Shown here one piece after another: positions 1-10,594 of a DNA stretch of 64,000 bases. Made by a program: the position numbers and the translations under genes. Under the pieces are notes generated by a model, which saw nothing but the letters and a program-made list of their open reading frames with translations, did not search any database and was not told the origin of the DNA. How positions within the stretch are numbered: the stretch's first letter is position 1; each line of letters begins with the position of its first letter. The DNA comes from Symsagittifera roscoffensis (lineage: Eukaryota > Xenacoelomorpha > Acoela > Convolutidae), in assembly GCF_963678635.1 (NCBI RefSeq), contig NC_087063.1:22386701-22450700 (forward strand). The letters run 5' to 3'.

Positions 1-81
1 GTAGTTGCGAGTTTTTCGCGTCGCCAAAATTAAATCATTTTAGTTTTCATTGAAGGTAGATTTAGATCATATCTCGTTATT

Positions 82-400
82 TAGAGTCGATGAACATAGT
101 TCACACTTTCATCTAGGTCGTGATGAACTTTTTCGGGAAAAATCTCTAGTTTCAAAAGTGGAATTTGATTTTCAGAACTCCCATCGGAACACAAACTCAA
201 CTTATTGAGGCAGTTTTCTCAAATTGAGTGAAATTCATCATTAAATTGTCAATTATAAATTGTTCTTGAAGATTAAAGAGCTGTTAAGCCATAAATTTTT
301 TTAAACTCTGAATTCAAAAAACAAATCAAATTTTCTTTTTGTTTCTTGCATTCATTGCTTTTTTTCAACTGTCTGTTGAATTTTATACCCCTTCCAATGG
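82..400 (+). repeat. Diverged copy of the ~480-bp dispersed repeat family R1
   Basis: Lies in the intron upstream of the MAP kinase exon. It shows the family landmarks in order: AGAGTCGATGAACATAGTTC, then AGGTCGTGATG, then TTTCAAAAGTGGAATTTGAT, and finally the GAAG-TTAAAGAGCT segment. The remaining intron sequence, 401-636, holds nothing recognised. Confidence 0.55.
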
Positions 401-636
401 TTTAATAAGTGTGTTAATTTATTATCTCATTTATACTCGTGAATAAATTAATTCTTGCTCTGCAAATCAAATGTAATTTGAGAATGTACTAGTTGCTGAG
501 CAGCAGTACCAACAATCACTACAACTATGTTAATCGGTCGGTCGAACCGCTAGTCTTGAAGGCTTCATGAAAACTGCAGATCTAAACGTTTTGACTCTAT
601 GAAAGTCTTCAATTTTATCTATTGTAATGGTTTTAG

Positions 637-854
637 CACTGGATCTTCTGAAACGCATGTTAGTGATCAACCCTAAAAAAAGGTTTTCTGTGGAAGATTG
701 TCTGAAGCACTCCTACTTTGAATCTCTGCATGATGAAGAGGACGAGCCCAGGTGTGAAGCACCCTTCCACTGCTCAGACTTCGAGGGCAAAAGTCTCACC
801 GTGGATCAGTACAAAGAATTAATCTGGCAAGATTTGCTCGCATTCCAGTCTTGA
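637..854 (+). CDS. MAP kinase (ERK-like), C-terminal coding exon, partial
   Basis: Last coding exon of a MAP kinase, a Ser/Thr kinase of cytoplasmic and nuclear signalling cascades; the rest lies upstream of the window. Seen: acceptor TTTTAG at 631-636, then a frame reading LDLLKRMLVINPKKRFSVED, the end of the kinase C-lobe (subdomain XI; compare ALDLLDRMLTFNPNKRI in ERKs). It continues as HDEEDEP...APF, the acidic stretch and C-terminal extension typical of MAPKs (ERK: YDPTDEP), then YKELIWQDLLAFQS and stop TGA at 852-854. The exon starts with the last two bases of a codon. ERK1/2 or ERK5 type fits best; p38 or NLK cannot be excluded. The catalytic core and TxY motif are outside the window. 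Family assignment is from remembered similarity. Confidence 0.85.
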
Positions 855-1233
855 TCCCGGACGGTAGAAAACTGATCTCGGTTGATTGCTAATAATTTGC
901 TCGAATCTATTCCTACACAAAGCTCTGTCAGATGCAATTATGATATTTTAGTTATGAGAGTTTGATATTTAACTGAATTTTTTGGATGTAAAATGTCAAA
1001 AAAAATAATGGCACTGTAAAACGACCGTTAATGTCATCTTAGAAGTTAGTAAAGCTTAATTTCACACAATTTGAATCAAATCAAGATGAAATGCAATCTT
1101 TTTGCGCTACAAAATTGAAAATACCTGCTACTTACTGTAGACATACTAATGCTGATGATGAGGATAATTCATTCCATTTCTATGCATTTTTTCATATATC
1201 TTGTTGCATGATAGAATGAAAATGTTATGTCCG

Positions 1234-1239
1234 AATAAA
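1234..1239 (+). terminator. Putative poly(A) signal of the MAP kinase gene
   Basis: AATAAA about 380 bases after the stop codon at 854. The interval 855-1258 has no coding potential and is read as 3' UTR. The cleavage site is not resolved. Confidence 0.5.
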
Positions 1240-1489
1240 TATGAATATACCGTTTTCAACTGTTTTTGTCTTTTCTCATGTTAGTTGTAGAAATTGTAAA
1301 TCAGAAGAGATATTTTCATGTGACTACCTGCCGTTTGGGATGGAAAAACTCATTAAATGGCCAAATTACCTCATCTCAGGAAAACTCAAATTTTGTACCT
1401 AAACTGTCTAAAATGTTTGTTTTTGGCTTACTATGTAATTTACGTGGAGCAAAATTTCGGGCAAATATAGATAACAACAGAAAGAGCTG

Positions 1490-1900
1490 GTTGCTGTGCA
1501 AGTTGCACAGAATGTTCCGACAACATTCATAAAAATACTGCCAATAATTTTCTGTAATGTTTTTTTTTTGTGCGTGTTGTGATCAGACATGTATACAAAC
1601 GCGTTGAAACGTAGGCATTTCGAACCAATTTTTGTTTTTTAATGTTTGAATCACGAATGAAAGGACTTAAGTATGATGGATCATTCGAGCCATTCCATAA
1701 TTTGTAGTACCGGATTTTGTTTGGAAAGCAAAAAACAAACCCACTCAAATGCAGCATTCCTCTTGCAATTTTCGGAACAATAGGGTTTGACTGTTTCATC
1801 TCTAAAACCTGCTAGTAGCACATTGTTCCGACTACATTCATAAAAATATACAAGAAAGTGATTTAGTTTTTTTTTCTTCAAATTAGTGTCGTTTTAGTTC
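1490..1900 (+). repeat. Imperfect direct duplication with a near-perfect palindrome
   Basis: The block after CAGAATGTTCCGACAACATT (from 1508) recurs diverged about 310 bases later (CATTGTTCCGACTACATTCA near 1820), followed in both by ATAAAAATA and a run of T. The first unit begins with the palindrome CTGTGCAAGTTGCACAG at 1494-1510 (8-bp arms, one central G). Function unknown. Confidence 0.5.
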
Positions 1901-2254
1901 GTGGTGTGATAAAAGAGCTATACAAATGCGTATAAAGTAGAGAACTTAAATATAATTGACCAAATTTGTTTTCAAAAATTGTAAGACCTACAAAAAATGG
2001 AAAAAAAAATTAAATTCTTATTTTTCTTGCTCGTGAATGCTTACAATCATAAGAAAACCTTTATTGCCAAGGAACCTTTATTGCCAAGCAAGACTCTTTT
2101 ATAGGTCTTGCTTTTTTTCAGGAAAAAGTCTCAAAATGTGCATGAAAGTATCTAATAACTACAGATGTCCATTCATTCATATTGATGCATTTATGAATGC
2201 ACTTAGGTATATGTGCACTTTTTGAGTTCAATTGAAATTCATCTGCTGAAAGTG

Positions 2255-2885
2255 ACATCAATAGGATTGTCCAAATACGAACGTGGAAACGGCGCGAAAA
2301 AACGAACGATTTCTAGGTTCGAACGTGGAATTTAATTTTTAGATTTCCAGCTGAATAAAGACTTTACCTGTTGATCCAGTTTTCTCATGTTGGGTTAATG
2401 TTTTCAAAAAAGCGTCAATGATAGATTGTTCTTGAAATTCAAAGAGTTTAAAGGGCATCTTTTTTTCTTCGAAATTTGAAAGTTATTTGATATTTTTTCA
2501 ACGAAGTCAGTTTTTTTGTTTACTTGCGTTCATTACTCTTTTCCAATCTTTGACTGTCTTTATTTTTTATATTAAAATAAGGTTTTTTCTAGCCTAAAAG
2601 TTTAAATAAAAGCTAAGTTTTCATAAATCTAGGGTTACTCGATCGCTTTACTTGCTCGAAATTGACGTAAAACTCAAAAATTGTCAATCCGTTTTTCTTG
2701 AAACTTGGACAATTTTTAAAATTTCTTATTGTGTTTCGAATAACGACTGAAACGGCTTTGTTATAATATATCTTTTGACCCATTCAGATGATTATTTGTG
2801 ATAGATGACTTCCTGTGGAAAACAATAAAAACTAAAACACGCTCTATCACAAAGTTCCTCCCATTTTCAATTGTCGGATGGATAA
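2255..2885 (+). repeat. R1 fragment followed by a copy of the ~260-bp family R4
   Basis: 2255-2600 carries R1 landmarks (ACGTGGAAACGGCGCGAAAA, TGATCCAGTTTTCTCATGTT, AAAGAGTTTAAAGGGCATCT). 2635-2885 is a copy of a second family, recognised by TACTCGATCGCTTTACTTGC, GACCCATTCAGATGATTATT and CTCCCATTTTCAATTGTCGG. Further R4 copies are at about 14385-14625 and 51395-51655. No coding signal. Confidence 0.55.
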
Positions 2886-3837
2886 AATGTTTTGTTAGCG
2901 AGAATCTTAGATATTTCCAATTGTGGGTTCAAACTGGTGTCCATTTGTATCCCAAGCACTGCCCAATCGCTTCTATCACCAATATTTTTCCCCGTTTCTG
3001 TTCTTAACCATAGTTGTCACTTATCATGGGAGTGATCCTTTGTTATCTTTTCAACTTGATGTTTTTTTTTCAACATGATGTTTGAAATACGGAAGTTGAA
3101 AATAATCAAATCGGAATATAGACTTTTTTTTGGTCTATAAGTTTAACATATAGACGACAAGTTTAACAAAATCAGTCAAATCACTATGCTTCAGTTTTTG
3201 CTGATATGCTGGTGAAATGCTCGATTTCATACAACTTCAAATTTAACTACTGGGTACTAATTTCTACTGATTTATGCTATATATAGAACGCAAACCATTG
3301 TTTTTATAAACATATAGCTTCGATAATAATTTACTGCTGATGATTTTGGTTCATGGTTGTCGACCAAAGCTCGGTGAGTTTATTTTCTAATTTCTCTAGT
3401 CCACTTTACATACTCTACTTAAATAGCTATCGTGATTCCTATGTGGGCGTTAAATGCAATTTTGTACAAGATGATTTTTTGACGAAATATTTGGCTGAGT
3501 ATCAGCTTATTGACTGACGGCTTTAATTTGGTCGGCCTATTTATCGATCTCTCCCCTTAAAATGTCAGTTAGTACTCTTGAGATCGATAACACTCTGTCA
3601 CCAATTTTGAATGCTCAAAGTCAACCGCACTCGGACCTCTTGAAAATTTTTAATTAATTTAAACATGAAACAATATTTTTTCAAAACATTTTCCCTTCGA
3701 AGTTCTGTTAGCTATTTATTGAGCGTCATGGTACTCATGAAACTCCCCTGTATTATCAGTCATTCACGGTTAAATTTACACAAAAATTTATCGGCCTTAG
3801 AAAAGTCAATTTTTTGAGTGTTTTTTTTCTAAATTAT

Positions 3838-4352
3838 GATTTTCACCAAAAAATACCCTGGCATATCTAATGTTTTTTAGTTCAGTCCAAAGAATGGGTT
3901 GTGGGAAGTTCCTCTGCATACGCGATTACGTCTTATTTTTTTTTTGACACAATATTATGGTGCTCGGAAAAGTCAAATTTTTTTTTCGTTTGAAATTTCT
4001 TGACTTTTCTCGAGAACTTCCTTGCCAAAACCTAGGATTTTGGGTTCACTCAAAATAACAGATTGGGTAAATTTATTTCGCATAAGTGGTTACGGCCAAT
4101 TGTCTTCAAATAAAAAGTTATGATTTTCCGGAAATGTCAATTTTCTGATTTTTTAACAGTTTGGTGGACTGTTCTCGATAACTATCCTGCCAAATCTGAT
4201 ATCATAGGTTCAATCGGCACAACAGATTTTCCTTATAATTTCATTGCAAAGGAATTTCCCACAACCCATTCTATGCAAAGGAACATCACACAACCCATTC
4301 TTTGGACTGAACTAAAAAACATTAGATATGCGAGGGTTTTTTTGGTGAAAAG
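3838..4352. repeat. Foldback (inverted) repeat, arms of about 63 bp
   Basis: The left arm, about 3840-3903, contains GCATATCTAATGTTTTTTAG and TTCAGTCCAAAGAATGGGTT. The right arm, about 4289-4351, contains their reverse complements almost without change. About 385 bases separate the arms. A second partial copy of the distal arm sequence (TTTCCCACAACCCATTCTAT) lies just inside the right arm. This looks like a foldback or MITE-type element with no coding capacity. Confidence 0.6.
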
Positions 4353-4399
4353 TAATTTTTTTGAAGATTTGACAGTTTTTAAGAAGTTTTCTGAATGTT

Positions 4400-6980
4400 C
4401 TTAAAAAAGTTACCCGTTCAATCGAAAGAAGAATTTGCGCGAATTTTCCCTGCAGAAGTGGCCACTCCTTAATTTTTACTAAAAGAATTGCTATGTTTTT
4501 TGGAAAGTTCCAAATTCTGAAAATTTTTCACTTTTCTAACTTACTTTAGTAGAGAAACAATTAAGGTTTTGGGCAAAGTCAAATTTTTGAAATAACGCAT
4601 TTCGTCCCGCATCAGTATAACAAATTCAAAGAACATCAAACACGTGCCTCCAGCTTTAGCTGACCCCTATATGTCCTTCGAGATATGCGAAACTTTTGGT
4701 TTACCTTGTTTTTGTCAACATTTTTTTTTTACGATTGAGTTGTTTTTAATCAAAACGTTGTAAAATTTTTTAAGCCAAGTGGTTAACAGTGGTGTATCGA
4801 AAAATGAAGTCGTTGCTAGACATTTTTGTGCGTTTTTTTTGGCTCCTACGTTTTCGTTGGAGTTTGCTAGTGCGCTGGCTTGACCTATGAAGAGGTCTTT
4901 TGTTTGTTTAAATGAGTGCTAAAAAGTCTGAGAAAGTCATGTTAAAAAGCATAGATCTTTGCCTTAATTCGAACTTCTTTTCTAAAATAGAACAGTCGTG
5001 CCCGCTGCTTTCACGTACAATGGACGCAAAAGTTTTTTTCGTAAACATTTTTACAAATCTGCAAGAAAATAAGCGTGATTTAATATGGAACCTGGACATC
5101 ATCGAGGCTCCGACTCGCTTGGTCTGTTCGCAACGCTCGTACATTGGAATCATAAGGTCTGATAGTCAAGTTCCGGCGGGACATTTTTTTTGATACATTT
5201 TGTTTTTATTTTGGAAAGTTTGATTAGTCGGACGAATTTCTATGTAACTGTGATGATATTGATGATCTGAGAAATCATAGCTGCTAGAACTAAGTATGAA
5301 ACTTGAAGAAAATAAATTTTCGAACATACCTGATCTGTTGAAGCGTATTTAATTGGTTCAGAAGGGATTCTATTTGTGTTGCTGTCTCTTTTTTATCAGT
5401 TGAATTTAATCAACTTTCAAAATGTGTCAACTATGATAAATTCTCATGATATTAATCAATCCTATCTATGATTGCGATGCTCTATCGGCCGATTGTATTT
5501 TTGCTAAAAAGTTACTAGCAATAGGAACACGTGAACCAAAAAGATGTTTTTCCCTAATGAAATCTTGTTTTTATTTATACTTTTCCCACCGATAACAACT
5601 TAAAAAAAACCAACTAAATTTAAGGTCTATCACTAGCTTCGATACAGAATAAATCTCTTGCCTTGCACCGATCCACAACAGTAACGCTGTTTATTGTGTT
5701 TTGCATCTGCGTTTCCCTGAAATTGAACATCTGCGGGCTAAATTATTTTCCTAGGTGTAGTTTTCAAGTATCTTTTTTGACTTAGCGATTCCGTCTCATT
5801 TTTTGTTCTCAGGTTTTTCTCAAGAAGTTTCGTTTGGTGAAAATTTGATTTTTTTTTGTTGTGTTGACAGTTTTCTTGTTGACTCGTGCATTCATTTCGA
5901 ACAAAGTACCGACACCCTCAAAGAGTGGGAAGGAACTAGGGGCTATAGTGGGTTTTTTGTCATGCAAAGTCAAATACTTGCAAAGGATACTTAGCAAAGG
6001 ATGGTTGCAAAGCTCCAAATGTGGTATTAAAATGAAGCCTGTTGAGTCGCTTTTCGGATTTTAAAAATGTTTTTGAAGTTTTTTCTCGATATTGGACAAA
6101 ACTGGTCTGCTTAGATCTGTTTTTGTCAGCAGGGATTCTTGTTTGTTGTTGAAAGATGTTTCAAGTGCACAAGCGAGGCTTGTGTTATAAAAGCAGCTCC
6201 CTTTTTTCCAATGTACGTCTCATTTTTTGTGCTTAATTATTAATTTGTTTATCAGAGAGCTTAGTTTTGTATTCACTCAATTAAAGCACGTTCTCTGTTG
6301 CTTGATTTTTACTATTAATTTTTGTTCGAAAGGGATATAACCAGCAGCAGTGGCTTTGTGGTTGTTTTCATCTAAAACGGGTTTATTTATCTTAACAAAA
6401 TTTTTATTTGATAAACTTATCGAGGACAGATTGGTCTTCTTTTCGATTAAGATGGTTTTTTGTTTTAAATGGAGTAATCAGCAGTTTTGTCTGATTCATC
6501 CAATAGTATCATGTTTTTCTTTGTATTCTTTTGTTATGATTTTTTGTTATGAATTTTCGTGTTGTGAAGCTCCTCGTCGCCTCTTAATTGGTCATGCTCC
6601 CGAGATCAATGAGCAGATCAGTAAAATTTGAACTTAAATCTTTTCAGTCAGTTTTTTCAACCGACTTTCACAAAATTGTTAAACCGCTTTTTAAAAACTT
6701 CTGGTGAATATCTTCAGTTATTGGTTTAATACTAAGCGAGTGGATGATTTCTGAAGTCGGATTTTTTCTTCAACTGCTAGCTCTTCCGTTGTCGTCCCAA
6801 TTGCCTACTGCGCATCATAAAAGCTCTGCGCTAACATCATGTGTTGGTTCCTGATTACACCGAAGACTTTAGTCAAGGTGTTATGGTATCGTGTAACGGG
6901 TTTTTTTTTTTTAATGTTGTCTGTTGTCAAGTGTCGACAAATAACGTCCACAGTTATCAATTATCATGTGGGCTGGACTA
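4400..6980. other. Intergenic stretch without recognised features
   Basis: AT-rich sequence with only short chance frames, some overlapping on opposite strands (4908-5193). No splice-framed exon, RNA gene or repeat copy was recognised apart from short T runs. Confidence 0.5.
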
Positions 6981-6984
6981 CATC

Positions 6985-8140
6985 GCGCTATGTCACGTGA
7001 TTGCGTATGTTTGTTTCTTTATTTGTTCATCTTTATTTATTTAATTATCTGTTCTTCTATTTATTTAATTATGTTTAGTTTGCTTATATTTATTTTTAAT
7101 TTATGTATGTACATATTTATTTTTGTTTATTTTTATCACGTGTTTTGTTCATTTATTTAATTATTCTTTCTTTCATTTAGTTTTGCTTTTATTATTTCTG
7201 CGTGTGTATTTATTTAATTTATTTATTTTCATTTATTTATATTATGGGTCTGTTTGTTTGGTTATTTGTTCATATATATTTTTTCATGTCTATTTAATTA
7301 TTTGTACATTTCACTTTTGCTTTTATTTATTTATTTATTTATTTATTTATGTATTTATTTATTTTTTTATGTATTGATTTATTTTTTTATTGCTTATTTA
7401 TTTATCAGGTGTGTTTTGTTTATTTGTTGATATTTATTTCTATATTTATTTAATTATTCTTTCTTTCATTTAGTTTTGCTTTTATTATTTATGTATGTGT
7501 ATTTATTTCATTTATTTATTTTCATTTGTTCATATTATGGGTCTGTTTGTTTGGTTATTTGTTCATATATATTTTTTCATGTCTATTTAATTATTTGTAC
7601 ATTTCACTTTTGCTTTTATTTATTTATATATTTATTTATTTATGTATTCATTTATGTATTTATTTATTTATTTATTTATGTATTGATTTATTTTTTTATT
7701 GCTTATTTATTTATCAGGTGTGTTTTGTTTTATTATTTATGTATGTGTATTTATTTAATTCATTTAGTTTCATTTATTTATATTATGGGTCTGTTTGTTT
7801 GGTTATTTGTTCATGAGATATATATTTTTTCATTTTAATTTAATTATTTGTACATTTCAGTTTTGCGTTTATTTATTTATTTATTTATTTATTTATGTAT
7901 GTATTTATTTATTTATGTATTGATTTATTTTTTTATTGTTTATTTTTTTATCAGGTGTGTTTTGCTTATTCGTTGATATTTATTGCTATATTTATTTAAT
8001 TATTTTCTTTCATTTAGTTTTGCTTTTATTTATTATTCATGTATGTATTTATTTATTCATTTATTTATTTATGTTTATTTAGTTTTGGTTTGTTCGTTCA
8101 TTTGTTGGTTTGTTCGTTCATTTATTTATTTATTTAGTTA
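6985..8140. repeat. T-rich TTTA/TTTG low-complexity array with higher-order units
   Basis: More than 1.1 kb made almost entirely of TTTATTTA-like words. Larger blocks recur within it: TTATGGGTCTGTTTGTTTGG starts near 7241, 7535 and 7783, and TTTATCAGGTGTGTTTTG near 7401, 7711 and 7948, so the array grew by duplication of roughly 250-310-bp units. The long frames of Phe/Ile/Leu/Tyr here are an artefact of composition. Confidence 0.85.
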
Positions 8141-8503
8141 GCGTCTTTGTTGTTTGATTGTGAAATTTGATGTTTTACTTCTTAGCTATGTAGTTAAAAG
8201 CAAAAAATGATTTTCAATTTATTGTTCTGTTTAGGATATTTTCAGAAAGATCTGTATATCACCAATTAGCGTACAACTATTTACAGGGAACGCTGCCAAC
8301 GAGATCTGTCCACTTGCTTTTGGGTTGCAGCCACATCAAAAATGATTTTAAATTATTTAAAGATTTATCTATAGTTATATCTGTCCGGTAATTAATTTTC
8401 AAATTTGCTTTTGTATTTCTCAAAAAAGAATTTGTTGGAGCGTGGACTCAATAAGGTAAAGCAAAATGTTAAATTTTATGTTACTTCTATTTTCAGTCAT
8501 GTA

Positions 8504-9286
8504 ATGGAGCCATTTCGACCCACGGGCATTGCAAATGATGACAACAGTTGCTATCTCAATTCTGTTCTTCAGCTTTTGTTGTCAAGCGCTTGCATCAGAG
8601 ATCGGCTCGGTAGACTTACTGAATTTGACCATGGTGGCGTGTTAATTTCAACTGTGAAAGAGATATTTTGTCAAATGCTGTCCACAGAAAACTTTTTCAT
8701 CAATGCGTCTACTTCCAAAGTTAAAATTCTCCAGCATCTTGATTTGAATTACAGCTTCTCATATACCTATGGACATCAGCACGATGCTTCCGAGGTACTA
8801 CTGTCAATTATCAATGCATTTAAATCTGAGGGCCAATGGAATTTCTTTGAAATATCGTATTCAGATAATTTCACGTGTTGTCTGTGTAATGTGTCATGGA
8901 GAAGACCTGAAACTACTTCTGCGTTAGTTTTAAGTCCTCCACGCAATGGTCAACTTCTGCAGGAGCTTGTGGTCAATCACTTCGCCAACCAAGCCGTTAA
9001 TGTAACATGTCCAAATTCCACGTGTATCTCAGAAAGGGCAATAACAACTAAAGAACCAACCCATATTGCAAATACTGTTATTTTGCTGATTGCGCGTTAC
9101 ATGTTTGTCGCTGGCAACCGCGTTTACTCTAGAGCAGAAGTCACAGTACACAGTTATTCTATTTCAACTTTTGTGTATACTTGTATTAGGTACACTGTAG
9201 TTTCAATCAACTGGTCTGTGTATACTTGTATTAGGTACACAGTTTTTTTTCAACTGCTGTGTATACTTGTATTAGGTACACTGTAG
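8504..9286 (+). CDS. Ubiquitin-specific protease (USP/UCH)-like frame, His box missing
   Basis: Frame of 260 residues from ATG 8504; it also runs open upstream from 8405, and TTTTCAG at 8490-8496 could be an acceptor just before the ATG. USPs are cysteine proteases that remove ubiquitin. Seen: a Cys box, PTGIANDDNSCYLNSVLQ (residues 6-23), with the likely nucleophile C16 and N11 in the usual places; a GHQHDASEVL box at 90-99; a Cys-rich segment (TCCLC at 124-128, CPNSTC at 169-174) like the USP zinc ribbon; and ILLIARYMFVAG (193-204), like the strand before the catalytic His. The His box itself is absent: after about residue 216 the frame is translated 45-bp minisatellite up to a chance stop. 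It may be a truncated pseudogene, or an exon whose donor I cannot place. USP similarity is clear; activity is doubtful. Confidence 0.6.
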   Translation: MEPFRPTGIANDDNSCYLNSVLQLLLSSACIRDRLGRLTEFDHGGVLISTVKEIFCQMLSTENFFINASTSKVKILQHLDLNYSFSYTYGHQHDASEVLLSIINAFKSEGQWNFFEISYSDNFTCCLCNVSWRRPETTSALVLSPPRNGQLLQELVVNHFANQAVNVTCPNSTCISERAITTKEPTHIANTVILLIARYMFVAGNRVYSRAEVTVHSYSISTFVYTCIRYTVVSINWSVYTCIRYTVFFQLLCILVLGTL

Positions 9287-9510
9287 TTTCAATCAACTGG
9301 TCTGTGTATACTTGTATTAGGTACACAGTTTTTCTATTTCAACTGCTGTGTATACTTGTATTAGGTACACTGTAGTTTCAATCAACTGATCGTGTATACT
9401 TGTATTAGGTACACAGTTTCTTTAGTTTAACTGATCTGTGTATACTTGTAATATGTACACTGTAGTTTCAATTAACTGGTCTGTGTATACTTGTATTAGG
9501 TGTAAAACAG
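9148..9510 (+). repeat. Minisatellite, ~45-bp unit, about 8 copies
   Basis: GTGTATACTTGTATTAGGTA recurs at about 9173, 9218, 9259, 9303, 9349, 9391, 9436 and 9482, spaced 41-46 bases. Linkers alternate (TGTAGTTTCAATCAACTG versus CAGTTTnTTTCAACTG), giving a ~90-bp higher-order unit. The USP-like frame reads into it. Confidence 0.9.
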
Positions 9511-9569
9511 GAGGCGTTTTGCTACACATACAAACACAATCTTTTGTATTTTATTATAGCTATAGAAAT

Positions 9570-10400
9570 TGATCTACAATGCGTAAGTACGACATTTAGT
9601 TCTACGATTGTTATTTCAGGTCCTTTGTCAATATTTCAGGCTCTTTGTCAATATAGCAAAATTTTGGTGTATATATGTGTTAGTAAGATTTTTAGTTCTA
9701 CAACGTTTATTCAGGCTCTTTGTCGATATAGCAAAATATTGGTGTATACATGTGTTAGTACGATTTTAGCTCTAGAATTGTTATTTCAGGCTCTTCGTCA
9801 ATATAGCAATATTTTAGCGTATACATGTGTTAGTACCATTTTTAGTTCTCGAACTGTTATTTTATGATCTATGTCAATATATCAAAATTTTAGTGTATAC
9901 ATGTGTTATTACGATTTTTAGTTCTCGAACTGTTATTTCATGATCTTTGTCAATATATCAAAATTTTATTGTATACATGTGTTAGTACCATTTTTAGTTC
10001 TCGAACTGTTATTCCATGATCTTTGTCAATATAGCAAAATTTTGGTGTATACATGTGTTAGTACGATTTTTAGCTCTAGAACTGTTATTCCATGATCTTT
10101 GTCAATATAGCAAAAATTTGACGTATACATGTGTTAGTACGATTTTTAGCTCTCGAACTGTTATTTCATGATCTTTGCCAATATAGTAAAATTTTGGTGT
10201 ATACATGTGTTAGTACGATTTTTAGTTCTAGAAGTGTTATTTTATGATCTTCGTTGATATATCAAAAATTTAACCTATACATGTGTTAGTACGATTTTTA
10301 GTTCTAGAACTGTTATTTCAGGCTCTTTCTCGATATAGCAAAATTTTGGTGTATACATGTATTAGTACGATTTTTTGCTCTAGAACTGTTATTCTTCAAT
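9570..10400 (+). repeat. Minisatellite, ~76-bp unit, about 10 copies
   Basis: The core GTATACATGTGTTAGTACGA recurs roughly every 76 bases (about 9670, 9743, 9819, 9894, 9971, 10047, 10123, 10199, 10274, 10351), with linkers of the type AGTTCTAGAACTGTTATTTC and TTTGTCAATATAGCAAAATT. It shares a GTATAC-TGT-TTAG core with the 45-bp array before it and ends about 200 bases before the RALGAPA start codon. Confidence 0.9.
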
Positions 10401-10594
10401 TATTAGTTGTTCAAGTTGTTTGGTTTTTGCTTCAGTTTCTATGCCTTCGGTGTATTGCGCGTAGCGCCTATGTTTTAAGGTAGAAACATAATTGTAAGCG
10501 GTTTGATTCGCACCTCAATCTTTTGACAAGCGTTGCTGATTCTCTTCAGAAAAATAATGCTTCTCAACTACTAGCACTCAAGAATTAAGATTGC

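Noticed and set aside
4908-5193. Open frames of 81 and 93 residues on opposite strands over the same bases
   Set aside because: They exclude each other as evidence, neither resembles a known protein, and there is no supporting splice context.
7123-7838. Overlapping open frames rich in Ile, Phe, Leu and Tyr
   Set aside because: They are translations of the TTTA/TTTG array; the open frames follow from base composition, with no splice or start signals.
9544-10483. Frames of 107 and 66 residues across the 76-bp array
   Set aside because: Translated minisatellite with no start context or similarity.
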